Origin: Lachnospiraceae bacterium
GTDB taxonomy: Bacteria > Bacillota > Clostridia > Lachnospirales > Lachnospiraceae
Direction: 5' to 3'
Assembly: GCA_017461725.1 (NCBI GenBank)
Contig: JAFTXG010000014.1
Coordinates: 1-53,432, forward strand
Length of the DNA: 53,432 bases
Every line of letters begins with the position of its first letter. Within the stretch, counting starts at the first letter, position 1. The translations under genes and the position numbers were made by a program. This document shows, piece after piece, positions 24,138 through 32,649 of this stretch. The notes below the pieces were generated by a model. That model worked only from the letters and a program-made list of their open reading frames with translations. It ran no database searches and was not told the DNA's origin.

Positions 24138-24995
24138 ATGAGCACAGATGTATCAAACAAAAATGTGTTTTATATTGGTTGTCATCTATCCTGCTCCAAG
24201 GGATTTCTTCACATGGCCAAGGAGGCGGAAAGCCTGGGAGCGAATACCTTCCAGTTTTTTACCCGCAATCCCAGGGGAGGCAAAGCCAAGGACATTGACC
24301 CTGCTGATGTGCAGAAGTTTCTTGAGTATAGCAAGCGGATGGGGCTGGGCACCGTGGTGGCCCATGCGCCTTACACCTTAAACGCCTGCGGCGCCGATGA
24401 ACGGGTGCAGGAGTTTGCGTTCCAGACCATGAAGGATGATCTGCAGCGGATGGAGTACATTCCGGGCAATCTCTACAATTTCCACCCCGGCAGCCATGTG
24501 GGGCAGGGTATGGAAACTGGCATTCAGAAGATTGCAGATCTGTTAAATCAGATTCTCTGGCCGGAGATGCAGACCACAGTGCTGTTGGAGACCATGGCCG
24601 GAAAGGGCAGCGAGGTCGGCGGGAAATTCGAGGAACTTAAGGCAATTATTGACCGGGTGGAGCTGTCGGACAAGGTGGGCGTTTGTCTGGATACCTGTCA
24701 TGTGTACGACGGCGGATATGATATTGTGGATCACCTGGATGAGGTGCTGGAGAAGTTTGACCGGGTGGTCGGGCTAGACAGACTGAAAGCAATTCACTTA
24801 AACGACAGTAAAAATCCCTTTGCCAGCCATAAGGACAGGCACGAGAAAATCGGCGAGGGCAGCATTGGGATAGAAGCGATGGTGCGGATCATCAATCATC
24901 CGAAGCTGCAGGGGATTCCGTTTTGCCTGGAGACGCCAAATGAATTGCCCGGATATGCGGAGGAGATTCGGGTTCTGCGCGGGATGAAGTCCTGA
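24138..24995 (+). CDS. nfo: Endonuclease IV (deoxyribonuclease IV)
   Basis: Cuts DNA 5' to abasic sites in base excision repair, using three zinc ions. The 285 residues show the family's metal ligands in order: GCHLSCSKG near the start, [40 protein letters not shown] and DRHEKIGEG, ending with CLETP. Start ATG at 24138 has AGAAGGAG upstream. GC content is back to the local norm, in contrast to the amidohydrolase before it. dus follows 80 bases later. Confidence 0.96.
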   Translation: MSTDVSNKNVFYIGCHLSCSKGFLHMAKEAESLGANTFQFFTRNPRGGKAKDIDPADVQKFLEYSKRMGLGTVVAHAPYTLNACGADERVQEFAFQTMKDDLQRMEYIPGNLYNFHPGSHVGQGMETGIQKIADLLNQILWPEMQTTVLLETMAGKGSEVGGKFEELKAIIDRVELSDKVGVCLDTCHVYDGGYDIVDHLDEVLEKFDRVVGLDRLKAIHLNDSKNPFASHKDRHEKIGEGSIGIEAMVRIINHPKLQGIPFCLETPNELPGYAEEIRVLRGMKS

Positions 24996-25075
24996 AATAC
25001 GTTGTAATATATTTATAGAAAACACTTTCGATTGTGTCTGATAAACCGGAAGGAATCGTTGGTGAGGAGATTTAT

Positions 25076-26125
25076 ATGAAATTTTACATGGCGCCCATGG
25101 AGGGGATAACCAACCATATTTATCGTCAGGCGCATCTGCATCATTTTGGGCATATAGATCGCTACTACATGCCTTTTTTATCCAGTTTGGGTCTGAATTA
25201 TAAGGAAATCAGAGACATTGCACCGGAGAATAATCAGGGAATGGATATCGTTCCGCAGGTTCTGACCAACCATGCGGAGATTTTTCTGGGACTTGCGGAA
25301 ATGTTTAGAGACCTCGGCTACACCGAGGTGAATCTGAACATCGGCTGTCCCTCCGGAACGGTGACGGCCAAAGGAAGAGGATCGGGTTTTCTGCGCCATC
25401 TGCCGGAACTGGAGATCTTTCTGGATGAGATTTTTGAGAAAAGCGCACTGCCCATATCCATCAAGACCCGAATCGGCTATGCGTCGGAGGAGGAGTGGCC
25501 TGCGATTCTGGAGCTGCTCATCCGATATCCGGCCACGGAGCTGATCATCCATCCCAGACTGCGCCAGGATCTGTATAAAGGACCGGTGAGACCGGATGCC
25601 TATGAGCTGGCGGAGAGGACAGTGGAAAATCCGGCAGAGCAAACGTGGGAAAAACGGGCGGAGGAGCCGGAAAAGAAAACATTAGTTGGGTGTGAGTCTG
25701 GCGAAATGTTCGGAGACAGAGATAAAATTGACCGTAGTGACGCGAATCGAAGGGTGAGCCCGCTGTGTTACAATGGTGATATCTACAGCGTGGAGGATTA
25801 TCAGACCATACATAACCGTTTCCCGAACACAGACCGTGTGATGCTGGGGCGCGGGTTGATCGGTAATCCCGGACTGGCCGGAGAGTTGAAAGGAAAGGCA
25901 CCCATGACCCGCAGTCAACTGGAGGGATTCTTGGACGAGCTGTTTGTGGGCTACCGAAATATCATCCCCGAGGATAAAAATATATTGTTCCGCCTGCTGG
26001 AGGTCTGGACCTACCTGGCGCGGTCATTCCCAGAGGGGGATAAAGTCTTGAAGCGGATTCGAAAGAGTAAAAGTCTGGCGGAGTATCGGTCAGTAGTGGC
26101 CGGGGCGCTGGAGGAGTTTGAGTAA
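25076..26125 (+). CDS. dus: tRNA-dihydrouridine synthase with an unusual insertion
   Basis: Reduces specific uridines in tRNA D-loops to dihydrouridine with FMN and NADPH. The ATG at 25076 (GGTGAGGAG upstream) gives the normal start MKFYMAPMEGITN; the frame is open to 25034 without need. The catalytic cysteine is Cys91 in NIGCPSGTV. SIKTRIGY, IIHPRLRQDLYKGP, CYNGDIYS and MLGRGLIGNPGL line the TIM barrel. Between IHPRLRQD and CYNGDI there are about 50 extra charged, low-complexity residues (25614-25755) that the family normally lacks. The reading frame stays intact, so the enzyme is probably functional with a surface loop. Confidence 0.92.
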   Translation: MKFYMAPMEGITNHIYRQAHLHHFGHIDRYYMPFLSSLGLNYKEIRDIAPENNQGMDIVPQVLTNHAEIFLGLAEMFRDLGYTEVNLNIGCPSGTVTAKGRGSGFLRHLPELEIFLDEIFEKSALPISIKTRIGYASEEEWPAILELLIRYPATELIIHPRLRQDLYKGPVRPDAYELAERTVENPAEQTWEKRAEEPEKKTLVGCESGEMFGDRDKIDRSDANRRVSPLCYNGDIYSVEDYQTIHNRFPNTDRVMLGRGLIGNPGLAGELKGKAPMTRSQLEGFLDELFVGYRNIIPEDKNILFRLLEVWTYLARSFPEGDKVLKRIRKSKSLAEYRSVVAGALEEFE

Positions 26126-26140
26126 CCAAACGTGTAATGA

Positions 26141-26167
26141 AAAAGGACTGCATAGCGCAGTCCTTTT
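26141..26167. terminator. Bidirectional terminator between dus and the HTH pair
   Basis: A perfect 11-bp stem AAAAGGACTGC/GCAGTCCTTTT with loop ATAGC. The arms give T-runs on both strands, fitting the convergent genes. Confidence 0.85.
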
Positions 26168-26201
26168 GTAACATGGAAATGGTATTTAGCACAGGTTGCG
26201 A

Positions 26202-26357
26202 TCAAATAGATAATAGCTCACACCCTTTAGTACAGCCGTCACCTCCCAGTTCACCGACCACGATCATATAAATGAACATGCAGAGGAGGAGGATCCAGAG
26301 GAGGCGGATCCTCCATTTGATTTTATCAGAGAACGGTAACTGATTATAAGTTTTCAT
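26202..26357 (-). CDS. Small membrane protein paired with the HTH regulator
   Basis: A 51-residue protein on the minus strand starting MKTYNQLPFSDKIKWR, with one hydrophobic helix (LLWILLLCMFIYMIVVG, about residues 19-36) and a short Cys-containing tail. The start lies inside the 3' end of the HTH gene (14-base overlap in another frame), so translation is coupled. The frame continues upstream to 26417, but the overlap start is more likely. HTH genes followed by a tiny membrane protein gene are common in Firmicutes; function unknown. Confidence 0.6.
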   Translation of the reverse strand: MKTYNQLPFSDKIKWRIRLLWILLLCMFIYMIVVGELGGDGCTKGCELLSI

Positions 26358-26574
26358 ACTGTTTATCCTCCAGAGCTTTATTTTCGTTGAGGCAGCAGAG
26401 TTCCTCGACGCTGACACCGAACACCAAAGCGATACGGTAGGCCAGCATGAGGGAGGGGCTGTATTCCTCCTTCTCGATGGAAATGATCGTGCGAGAGGAA
26501 ACGTGGGTCAGATCAGCCAGCTGCTGCTGGGTCATTTTTGCTGCGGTACGCAATTCCTTGACTTTCGTTTTCAC
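26344..26574 (-). CDS. Small XRE-family transcriptional regulator
   Basis: A 76-residue Cro/CI-type DNA-binding protein of the YozG-like kind. The HTH covers most of the protein (LRTAAKMTQQQLADLTHVSS, then RTIISIEKEEYSPSLMLAYRIA in part). It starts with GTG at 26572-26574 behind AAGGAG. Two adjacent 14-bp palindromes lie 20-49 bases upstream and are probably its own operators. It is co-transcribed with the small membrane protein that overlaps its end. Confidence 0.88.
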   Translation of the reverse strand: MKTKVKELRTAAKMTQQQLADLTHVSSRTIISIEKEEYSPSLMLAYRIALVFGVSVEELCCLNENKALEDKQYENL

Positions 26575-26593
26575 GGGAGCTCCTTAATAAAAG

Positions 26594-26623
26594 TGAAGTT
26601 TACTTCATGTGAAGTCAACTTCA
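26594..26623 (-). promoter_or_regulatory. Twin palindromic operators of the HTH gene
   Basis: Two 14-bp palindromes, TGAAGTTTACTTCA (26594-26607) and TGAAGTCAACTTCA (26610-26623), lie 16 bp centre to centre with half-site TGAAGT. A TTGACT -35-like hexamer on the minus strand lies within the second. This fits an autorepressed promoter bound by two dimers. Confidence 0.7.
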
Positions 26624-26660
26624 TGTTAACACGAGAAAGAAATGATGTCAAGCGAAATTG

Positions 26661-26691
26661 AAAAAAACCGCCTGCTTTCGCAGACGGCTTT
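26661..26691 (-). terminator. Terminator of rpmB
   Basis: On the minus strand a GCCGTCTGC/GCAGGCGG stem (one mismatch) with loop GAAA is followed by a T-run (complement of 26661-26667). Confidence 0.85.
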
Positions 26692-26705
26692 AAGAACGCC
26701 TTTGA

Positions 26706-26891
26706 TTATGCTCTTTCAACTAAACCGGACTTCAGACAGGAAGTACATACGTACATTTTCTGTGCGCCTCCGTTTACCTTCACTCTTACAGACTTCACAT
26801 TGGAGTTCCAGATTCTGTTAGTCTTTCTATTTGAATGACTTACGTTGTTGCCGAAATGAACACCCTTGGAGCAGATCTCACACTTAGCCAT
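26706..26891 (-). CDS. rpmB: 50S ribosomal protein L28, zinc-binding type
   Basis: A 61-residue ribosomal protein on the minus strand. Of two possible starts, MAKCEICSKG at 26891 has the better RBS spacing (AAGGAGG). Four cysteines (Cys4, Cys7, Cys49, Cys52; CEIC and CTSC) mark the zinc-binding C+ form. GNNVSHSNRKTNRIWN is family-typical. In many Clostridia rpmB lies next to divergent asp23-fakA-recG; here about 5 kb of accessory genes separate them. Confidence 0.95.
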   Translation of the reverse strand: MAKCEICSKGVHFGNNVSHSNRKTNRIWNSNVKSVRVKVNGGAQKMYVCTSCLKSGLVERA

Positions 26892-26951
26892 CATCGCACC
26901 TCCTTAACTAAATTGGGCAGTCTCAAGAGTCAGACGACCCTAAACATCAAT

Positions 26952-26980
26952 ATGATAGCAGAAGTTAAATGAAAATGCAA
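26952..26980 (-). promoter_or_regulatory. Promoter of rpmB
   Basis: Read on the minus strand: TTGCAT (26975-26980), 17-bp spacer, TATCAT (26952-26957). Confidence 0.65.
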
Positions 26981-27169
26981 GCAGTTTTTTTGAAAATAAG
27001 AAAAAACATTTTCCAGTAGCATGCAGAATGCTTTTTATGGAAGTAGTCCTCCAAACGGAATATTTTTTAGATAGTGTATAGTGGTTAAAAGCGGTTGTCA
27101 ATCAAAAAATGAACCAATGAGTTTCCTGCGGTGTATCTGTTAGTAAAGAAACATCAGGAGGAGGAAAGA

Positions 27170-28333
27170 ATGCTAAAACTTGTCGGATGGTCACTGAGCA
27201 GATCAATTAAGGCTCATTGGGAAATGGCGCTGTTTATTGTAGTCAGTGTGGCGGCTGCACTATTTTGTGTAAATGTTTTGCTGGGATATGCACAGACACA
27301 ATATCTGACTAGTACCGGTATTAATTATTATTCTACGCTGACGATTGTTGATCAGGGTGAAGTTTCTGTATTAGAAAAGGTCAGGCCATTTGTTGAGGAG
27401 AATATGGTTGAGGAGAATAAGGAGTTTCAGATCAGTAATTGTTTGTATTTTACGGTTACAGAAGAAAATATAGGGGTGCTCGGCTGGTATGGAGATAAAC
27501 AGACTCGTTGGTTCCCTCATGTCAGCGGAACATTTTTCACAGAAAAACAGATGAAGGAGGCACAGAATGTAATTTACCTGACCAGTGCGGAGTACATAGA
27601 GCTGGAAGATAAGCAATGGCTCAGGATGGATGGTATTGACTATAAAATTACTGGAACAGGATGGATCAATGATCGGAACTTTAAGATCGTTATCAGTGAA
27701 GAATCTTCACAGACATTGTTCGTGGAGAAGGAAAATGAAAATAAGAAATATTCTACTCAGCTGGAAGGACTGGCCTATGTGTATCGAGTTATTCCATATA
27801 CCGCTTATGTTGATCGCTATGAACCCGAAATGATGTTTTTACAGTTTGATCGCATTACGAATCGGCAGCTGATGATGGTGATGGAGCAGTTGAAAAACGA
27901 ATTTTCACAGCTGGATATCACTATGCCGGCAGAAAATTCCGATGAAGAGCGCGAGGAACAAAAGAGGATTTACGGAAATTACGGAGCGATGTTGGCGTGC
28001 CTGGTTTGGTTGATTCTGATCACTGTGGTTCGGGAATGGATCTCAGTGAACAGGCGTGGATATCGTGTTTTTCGGATCTGCGGAGCCGGAAGACTGCAGA
28101 TCAGTGTGATGATCGTGTTGGAATTGGGAATTTTGTTCTTGTCGGGAATGATCGTTGCTTTATTGTCTCAGAAGCTTTTCCTTCAAGTCCTGGCTCATTT
28201 AGATGTAAAGGATATGCCAACCATGGCCGAAGCTATTATAACCATGCTTTCACTCTATTTACTGACATGTATAGTTTCTGTAGGAAAAATTGCAGGTTCG
28301 TTTTCAATGAAACAGGAAAGGGTGGTGGATTAG
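27170..28333 (+). CDS. FtsX-like ABC transporter permease, first subunit
   Basis: A 387-residue membrane protein starting MLKLVGWSLSRSIKAHWEMA, ATG at 27170 with GGAGGAGGAAAG upstream. One N-terminal membrane helix, an extracellular domain of about 230 residues and three C-terminal helices give the FtsX/MacB permease layout. It forms the start of a three-gene unit with a second permease and an ATPase. The domain outside the membrane has no family I recognise. The 275 bases before it hold the rpmB promoter region but no further gene. Confidence 0.8.
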   Translation: MLKLVGWSLSRSIKAHWEMALFIVVSVAAALFCVNVLLGYAQTQYLTSTGINYYSTLTIVDQGEVSVLEKVRPFVEENMVEENKEFQISNCLYFTVTEENIGVLGWYGDKQTRWFPHVSGTFFTEKQMKEAQNVIYLTSAEYIELEDKQWLRMDGIDYKITGTGWINDRNFKIVISEESSQTLFVEKENENKKYSTQLEGLAYVYRVIPYTAYVDRYEPEMMFLQFDRITNRQLMMVMEQLKNEFSQLDITMPAENSDEEREEQKRIYGNYGAMLACLVWLILITVVREWISVNRRGYRVFRICGAGRLQISVMIVLELGILFLSGMIVALLSQKLFLQVLAHLDVKDMPTMAEAIITMLSLYLLTCIVSVGKIAGSFSMKQERVVD

Positions 28334-28335
28334 TG

Positions 28336-29577
28336 GTGAAACGGATAAAAATGGCGACAATGTTGTATTCACCGTTTTTGATCAAAGAATTGTTTTTTGG
28401 CGCACAGGTTTTTTTGATGGTTGTTTTGCTGATGGTGGTGATAGTTCCTGTTACCAACGTGATTTCGGAATATGATCAAATGGAAAGACTTTATGGACAA
28501 GACATTGATCGGCTGATCTACTATACACAGATTGATACCGGAATTGGTCAGACGGAAACAAAAGATCTGGATATTCGGTTTGCCTCATGGCTGGAGAGCG
28601 GCTGCTTAGAAAAAACATACCGCAATCAAATGGTCAGAGCAAAGATGGGGGAGGACACGGAACAAATAACCATGCTGATCTATTCAGAGCAGTTATTTTT
28701 GGACACCGAATTTCAACTCATTGGGCGATTGCCCGCCTTTGACCTAACCACTGAGAGCTGGGGGCTTAATGAGGAGGCATATCCGATGATCATCAGTGAA
28801 GATTTGGCAGTTGATTATCCGCCGGGATCGGAAATGCTGCTGAAGATGGACTGTAATCGCTGCAAAGAGGAGCATAGTGAAATAAGGGGACTGGTTGTGG
28901 GGATTTTAAAGCGGGACAGCATGATTTCTTATATTGGAAAGGGGGGCGGAAATTACGATTATCTGGGGAGATTGGGGGTAAATACCTTGGCATTTGGACG
29001 TGAAAAAATGGTGATAGGTGTCTATGATGAGAGATATTTCCACAAGGAAGATTGGAATGGGGCTGCGGTATTTTCTGTTGCTGAATCGGTAGATAGAAAG
29101 GAATTATTAGCGCAGATGAACGCAGAAGTGGGAGTGGAAGGACGCATCGTGGGGACCGATGATCTTTACCGGAATTCGATGGATAAGGTAATTCAGGATG
29201 CAGAGGCGGAACGGCTTTTGGTCATTTTGTTTGCGGTGGTTTTTGTTGTGGATTTTTGGGGATATATCCTGATGAGTATACGAAAAAAAGGACATTTATA
29301 TGCCATTTTGTTTATGTGTGGATGGTCAAAACGAGAGGCATTGATCGTCAATTTAGTGTCTGTCGTCATGATCGTGTTTCCTGCGGTCTGCTTGGGACTT
29401 TACATGGCACCGTTAGCTTCTGAATTTATCCTGCGTGAAGGATTTCAAGGGTATACATGGCACATCTATCCGATCATCTGTGGTTTGTTTTTGATGACGA
29501 TGCTGTGCGGTGTGCTTACCGCATTTGCTCGGCAACGGAATCTTAATGTTGTAACACAATACCGGGAGGGAATCTGA
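28336..29577 (+). CDS. FtsX-like ABC transporter permease, second subunit
   Basis: About 413 residues with the same four-helix layout: helix near the start (VFLMVVLLMVVIVPV), a large extracellular part, then three helices at the C-terminus (AERLLVILFAVVFVVDFWGYIL and following, quoted in part). The frame runs back to 27997 inside the first permease, but the gene likely starts at GTG 28333 or 28336 just after that permease's stop. No strong RBS is seen, so coupling to the first permease is likely. The two different permeases would form a heterodimer. Confidence 0.78.
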   Translation: MKRIKMATMLYSPFLIKELFFGAQVFLMVVLLMVVIVPVTNVISEYDQMERLYGQDIDRLIYYTQIDTGIGQTETKDLDIRFASWLESGCLEKTYRNQMVRAKMGEDTEQITMLIYSEQLFLDTEFQLIGRLPAFDLTTESWGLNEEAYPMIISEDLAVDYPPGSEMLLKMDCNRCKEEHSEIRGLVVGILKRDSMISYIGKGGGNYDYLGRLGVNTLAFGREKMVIGVYDERYFHKEDWNGAAVFSVAESVDRKELLAQMNAEVGVEGRIVGTDDLYRNSMDKVIQDAEAERLLVILFAVVFVVDFWGYILMSIRKKGHLYAILFMCGWSKREALIVNLVSVVMIVFPAVCLGLYMAPLASEFILREGFQGYTWHIYPIICGLFLMTMLCGVLTAFARQRNLNVVTQYREGI

Positions 29578-30242
29578 TGATTAAATTAGAGAACGTATGT
29601 AAAGTGTATAATAATGGACGCGCAAACCAGACAACAGCGCTAAAGAATATTGATTTGGAGATCAAAGCAGGAGAGATGGTGGTCATCACCGGCCCTTCAG
29701 GTTCGGGAAAGTCAACTCTGCTGCACATTCTGGCATTAATGGATGAGCCCACATCGGGGAGCTATCTGTTCGACGGTGAAATGATAAGTGGGATGACCGA
29801 TAGACAAAAATCGGAGATACGAAACCGGAAACTGGGAATCATTCTGCAGGATTATGGGCTGGTCGATGAATTAACTGCAATTCAAAATGTGGAGCTTCCA
29901 CTGATGATTGCGGGAAAAAGGAAACGTGCAGCGAGAATGGCTGCACGAAACGCTTTGAGGATGGTTGGACTTTCGGAAAAAGAAAGACAAAAAACTTCGA
30001 GACTTAGTGGAGGGCAGCGACAGCGTGTTTCGATCGCTCGGGCGATTGTCGCGGGAGCAAAATTAATTTTGGCTGATGAGCCTACGGGAGCGTTGGATTC
30101 GGTTGCTGCCGGTGATTTTATGGAATTAATGACCGGGCTGAATCGGAACGGAGTGACTGTCGTTATTGTAACTCATAATGAGACAGTGGCAAATCAGTGT
30201 AAGAGACAGCTTCGACTTGTGGATGGCGAAATAATTCCGTAA
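29577..30242 (+). CDS. ABC transporter ATP-binding protein, MacB/LolD type
   Basis: A 221-residue ATPase with Walker A GPSGSGKST (about residues 38-46), Q-loop ILQDYGLVDEL, signature RLSGGQRQRVSIARAI, Walker B LILADEPTGALD and H-loop VIVTHN. This is the ATPase type that works with FtsX-like permeases, often for peptide or lipoprotein export or for antimicrobial-peptide defence. The start overlaps the stop of the second permease (TGATG). Confidence 0.93.
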   Translation: MIKLENVCKVYNNGRANQTTALKNIDLEIKAGEMVVITGPSGSGKSTLLHILALMDEPTSGSYLFDGEMISGMTDRQKSEIRNRKLGIILQDYGLVDELTAIQNVELPLMIAGKRKRAARMAARNALRMVGLSEKERQKTSRLSGGQRQRVSIARAIVAGAKLILADEPTGALDSVAAGDFMELMTGLNRNGVTVVIVTHNETVANQCKRQLRLVDGEIIP

Positions 30243-30270
30243 CCGCAGGCAAATTCCATAACCGCAGACA
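30233..30270. repeat. Two tandem 19-bp repeats at the end of the ATPase gene
   Basis: AATTCCGTAACCGCAGGCA is followed directly by AATTCCATAACCGCAGACA (17 of 19 identical). The first copy contains the ATPase stop codon. Likely a replication-slippage duplication. Confidence 0.8.
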
Positions 30271-30358
30271 GGGAATATGCTTGCAGCCTGATGGTGTTAT
30301 ATGATACAATCGGACACAGTTGTGAGGCTGTGATATAATAACAAGGGGAAAAGAAACG

Positions 30359-30856
30359 TTGATCGATCAATATATTCAGCAATACGGAAAGCGATTATAC
30401 GGATTTTGCCTCTACCTGTGCAAATCGGTGTATGATGCAGAGGATCTTTATCAGGAGACATGGCTTAAGGTGGTCAAATCCATCGATCGATTTGATCCGC
30501 AGAAGGAGTTTGAGCCTTGGCTTACAACGATATGCGTAAATACATATCGAAATATGCTGAGGAAATTGAGCAGAAGTCCTTTTTATGATCAATTTATCAG
30601 CAATGAGGAAAAGGATAATTTTTTTGCGCAATGTGCAGTGAAAGAGAACACGGATTATTCGTGGCTTCATGAAATGATCGATCAATTACCGGAAAAATTG
30701 AGGATGACGGTGATCCTGTATTATTTCCGCGAAATGAGTGTAGAATCCACGGCGAAAGTGTTAAACATTCCAACCGGAACAGTGAAATCACGGCTGAGTA
30801 AAGCGAGGAAAATGTTGGAGGAGGCGTTGAATCATGAAACAGATATACCATTTTGA
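30359..30856 (+). CDS. ECF-family sigma factor
   Basis: A 165-residue sigma factor starting at TTG 30359 behind AAGGGGAA. Region 2 is IDQYIQQYGKRLYGFCLYLC then YDAEDLYQETWLKVVKSIDRF (in part). Region 4 is REMSVESTAKVLNIPTGTVKSRLSKARKML (in part). A promoter-like pair CGGACA (30311-30316) and TATAAT, 17 bp apart, lies upstream. Its end overlaps a small membrane protein gene by 23 bases. It is downstream of the ABC transporter and probably controls it or responds to the same stress. Confidence 0.92.
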   Translation: MIDQYIQQYGKRLYGFCLYLCKSVYDAEDLYQETWLKVVKSIDRFDPQKEFEPWLTTICVNTYRNMLRKLSRSPFYDQFISNEEKDNFFAQCAVKENTDYSWLHEMIDQLPEKLRMTVILYYFREMSVESTAKVLNIPTGTVKSRLSKARKMLEEALNHETDIPF

Positions 30857-31112
30857 ACAAAGTGTGCCGCCTGTACTCAACGAAAATATATTGCAAAGAA
30901 AGCTAAGGGAGCGGGAGCGGCAAAAACAGACCGCCATGGCAGCTGTCGGCGGAATTTTGCTGGAAATCAGCATTCTGCTGCTGAGTATTCAGTTGTGTGA
31001 GGTTATGCCGTTAATCGGGTTGATCGGCTTAGTTTATGTGTTTGCGTCGGTAATCGGTGGGTGCGTGATCACTTTGGTGGTTGTTCAAAAAAGGAGGGTC
31101 TTTCTGAAATGA
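30834..31112 (+). CDS. Small two-helix membrane protein, possible anti-sigma
   Basis: A 92-residue protein with a polar, basic N-terminus (about residues 1-33) and two hydrophobic helices (AVGGILLEISILLLSIQLC; then GLIGLVYVFASVIGGCVITLV in part). The start lies inside the end of the sigma gene and the end overlaps the next gene by 4 bases. Position and layout suggest it holds the ECF sigma at the membrane, but it has no zinc motif and no recognised family. Confidence 0.7.
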   Translation: MKQIYHFEQSVPPVLNENILQRKLRERERQKQTAMAAVGGILLEISILLLSIQLCEVMPLIGLIGLVYVFASVIGGCVITLVVVQKRRVFLK

Positions 31113-32038
31113 ACGAACAGAAGATAATTATCGCCATTAGTCTGACCGTGATAGTAATGATTACATTGATGATAGGGATATTTGTCTATCAGGATGCGAA
31201 GAAAAAACAGATGAATGCAGTGATGTGGACAGCTGTTACGTTACTGTGTCCAGTGTTGATTGGATTCATTTTTTACTTATTGGTGCGGAGCAGTTATTTG
31301 GATATGAAATGTCCACAGTGCGGATCCGACGTGAAAGAGGAATATGTATTATGTCCCCGGTGCGGAACGAAATTGAAAGCACTTTGTCTTACCTGTTCAA
31401 GGCCGGTGGAGGAGGACTGGCTGGTTTGTCCGTGGTGCGCATCTTCTCTGGAAACTGCTTTTACCGGGATTGTCAAGCCATTGCGTAAAAAGGAAAAACT
31501 ACTCAGAAAGATTCTGATAGCTGTGATTGTAATCCCCACACTATTACTGACAGCGGTAATCGGATATGTGCAGGTGAGGCAGGCGGAGCAGAAACCCAGT
31601 CAAATCGTTAATTCCAGCGGACTCATTTTTGCAGACGCATATTTTCGCGCAAATCCGGATCGGGATATATTGGCATGGTATGAGCATGCATCTCAAAATC
31701 AGGAGAAAGCATACGCACTAAAATATCAGCGTATGGTGGAGGGGATGAATCAAACCTGTATCTTAGTTTACATTCCAAAGCTGGGGGTGGACGACATATT
31801 AAAAACCGAACGTGAATTTGACGGGGTTGAGGCGACCATAACACTGACAGTTGACTCAAGTGGGCGGGATATAGCCGCGGATGCTTTTCAGAAATTCATC
31901 ATTACCAATGAGTATTATTTTGTAGATCATCTGGAGGTATATTATGATGGCGTCGAGATGGAATGTGAGGTTACTTTGGTGGATAGCGATCCGGTAACCG
32001 TCATTCGTGAATATTATCGTGAACACTGTGGTGAATGA
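31109..32038 (+). CDS. Membrane protein with two zinc ribbons, unknown function
   Basis: A 309-residue protein. Two membrane helices at the N-terminus (residues 4-25 and 37-57) are followed by paired zinc-ribbon motifs (MKCPQCGSDV, LCPRCGTKL, ALCLTCSRPV, LVCPWCASSL: eight Cys), then a third helix (LIAVIVIPTLLLTAVIGYV) and an extracellular domain of about 140 residues. ATG at 31109 overlaps the preceding stop and has AAGGAGGG upstream. It completes the ECF module. The zinc ribbons could contact the sigma factor or another cytoplasmic partner; this is inference. Confidence 0.72.
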   Translation: MNEQKIIIAISLTVIVMITLMIGIFVYQDAKKKQMNAVMWTAVTLLCPVLIGFIFYLLVRSSYLDMKCPQCGSDVKEEYVLCPRCGTKLKALCLTCSRPVEEDWLVCPWCASSLETAFTGIVKPLRKKEKLLRKILIAVIVIPTLLLTAVIGYVQVRQAEQKPSQIVNSSGLIFADAYFRANPDRDILAWYEHASQNQEKAYALKYQRMVEGMNQTCILVYIPKLGVDDILKTEREFDGVEATITLTVDSSGRDIAADAFQKFIITNEYYFVDHLEVYYDGVEMECEVTLVDSDPVTVIREYYREHCGE

Positions 32039-32042
32039 GTTT

Positions 32043-32084
32043 AGCTCCCTATTTTTGTGTGAAACTGTCCGAAAATAGGGGGCT
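32043..32084 (+). terminator. Stem-loop after the zinc-ribbon gene
   Basis: A 13-bp stem between 32043-32055 and 32072-32084 (AGCTCCCTATTTT against AAAATAGGGGGCT, one T-G pair), with a short T-stretch after it. Probable end of the ABC/ECF block. Confidence 0.6.
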
Positions 32085-32264
32085 ATTTGTAAAAAAACCT
32101 ATGGATTTCATAAATTGTTTACAGAAAAGTCAAATTTGGTATTTTCTTTTTTGCAATTATTGGGTATAATAAAGAAAATCGCTTATTGCGTCATCTCGAC
32201 AAAATCTGCGGTTTTGTTCCTGCGGTTAAAAAGTCGCAGAATAAAGCAAATTGGAGGGAGCAGG

Positions 32265-32627
32265 ATGAAGTGCAGACTGAACAACAAATTCGGTGAGATC
32301 CAGATCGATACTGAAGTTATCGCCCGCTATGCAGGTCTGGCGGCGATCGAGTGTATGGGTATCGTGGGCATGGCATCGGTCAATGTCAAGGACGGTCTCG
32401 TTAAACTGTTGAAGAAAGATTCTCTGACTCACGGCATTACCGTTACAGTGAGTGAGCAGAATAAACTGCGCATTGATTTTCATATTGTGGTTGCTTATGG
32501 AGTCAGCATCTCCGCGGTTGCGGACAACCTGATTGAAAATGTAAAGTATAAAGTAGAAGAATTTTCAGGCATCGAGGTAGAGTGGATCAACGTTCTGGTA
32601 GAGGGCGTCCGGGTTACTGATTGCTGA
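32265..32627 (+). CDS. Asp23/Gls24 family protein
   Basis: A 120-residue cytoplasmic protein of the alkaline-shock Asp23 family (YloU-like). ATG at 32265 follows TTGGAGGGAG. Typical stretches are GEIQIDTEVIARYAGLAAIECMG (in part), VVAYGVSISAVADNLIENVKY and VEWINVLVEGVRV. In Firmicutes this gene precedes fakA, as here (22 bases apart). Its role in envelope stress is known from Staphylococcus only. A -10 box (TATAAT 32165-32170) lies about 95 bases upstream, without a clear -35. Confidence 0.93.
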   Translation: MKCRLNNKFGEIQIDTEVIARYAGLAAIECMGIVGMASVNVKDGLVKLLKKDSLTHGITVTVSEQNKLRIDFHIVVAYGVSISAVADNLIENVKYKVEEFSGIEVEWINVLVEGVRVTDC

Positions 32628-32649
32628 TTTCAAGGAGGAACATTTTAAG

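Noticed and set aside
27997..28335. Upstream extension of the second permease by about 113 codons
   Set aside because: It lies inside the first permease in another frame, and the translated residues are Cys/Ser-rich and not membrane-like.
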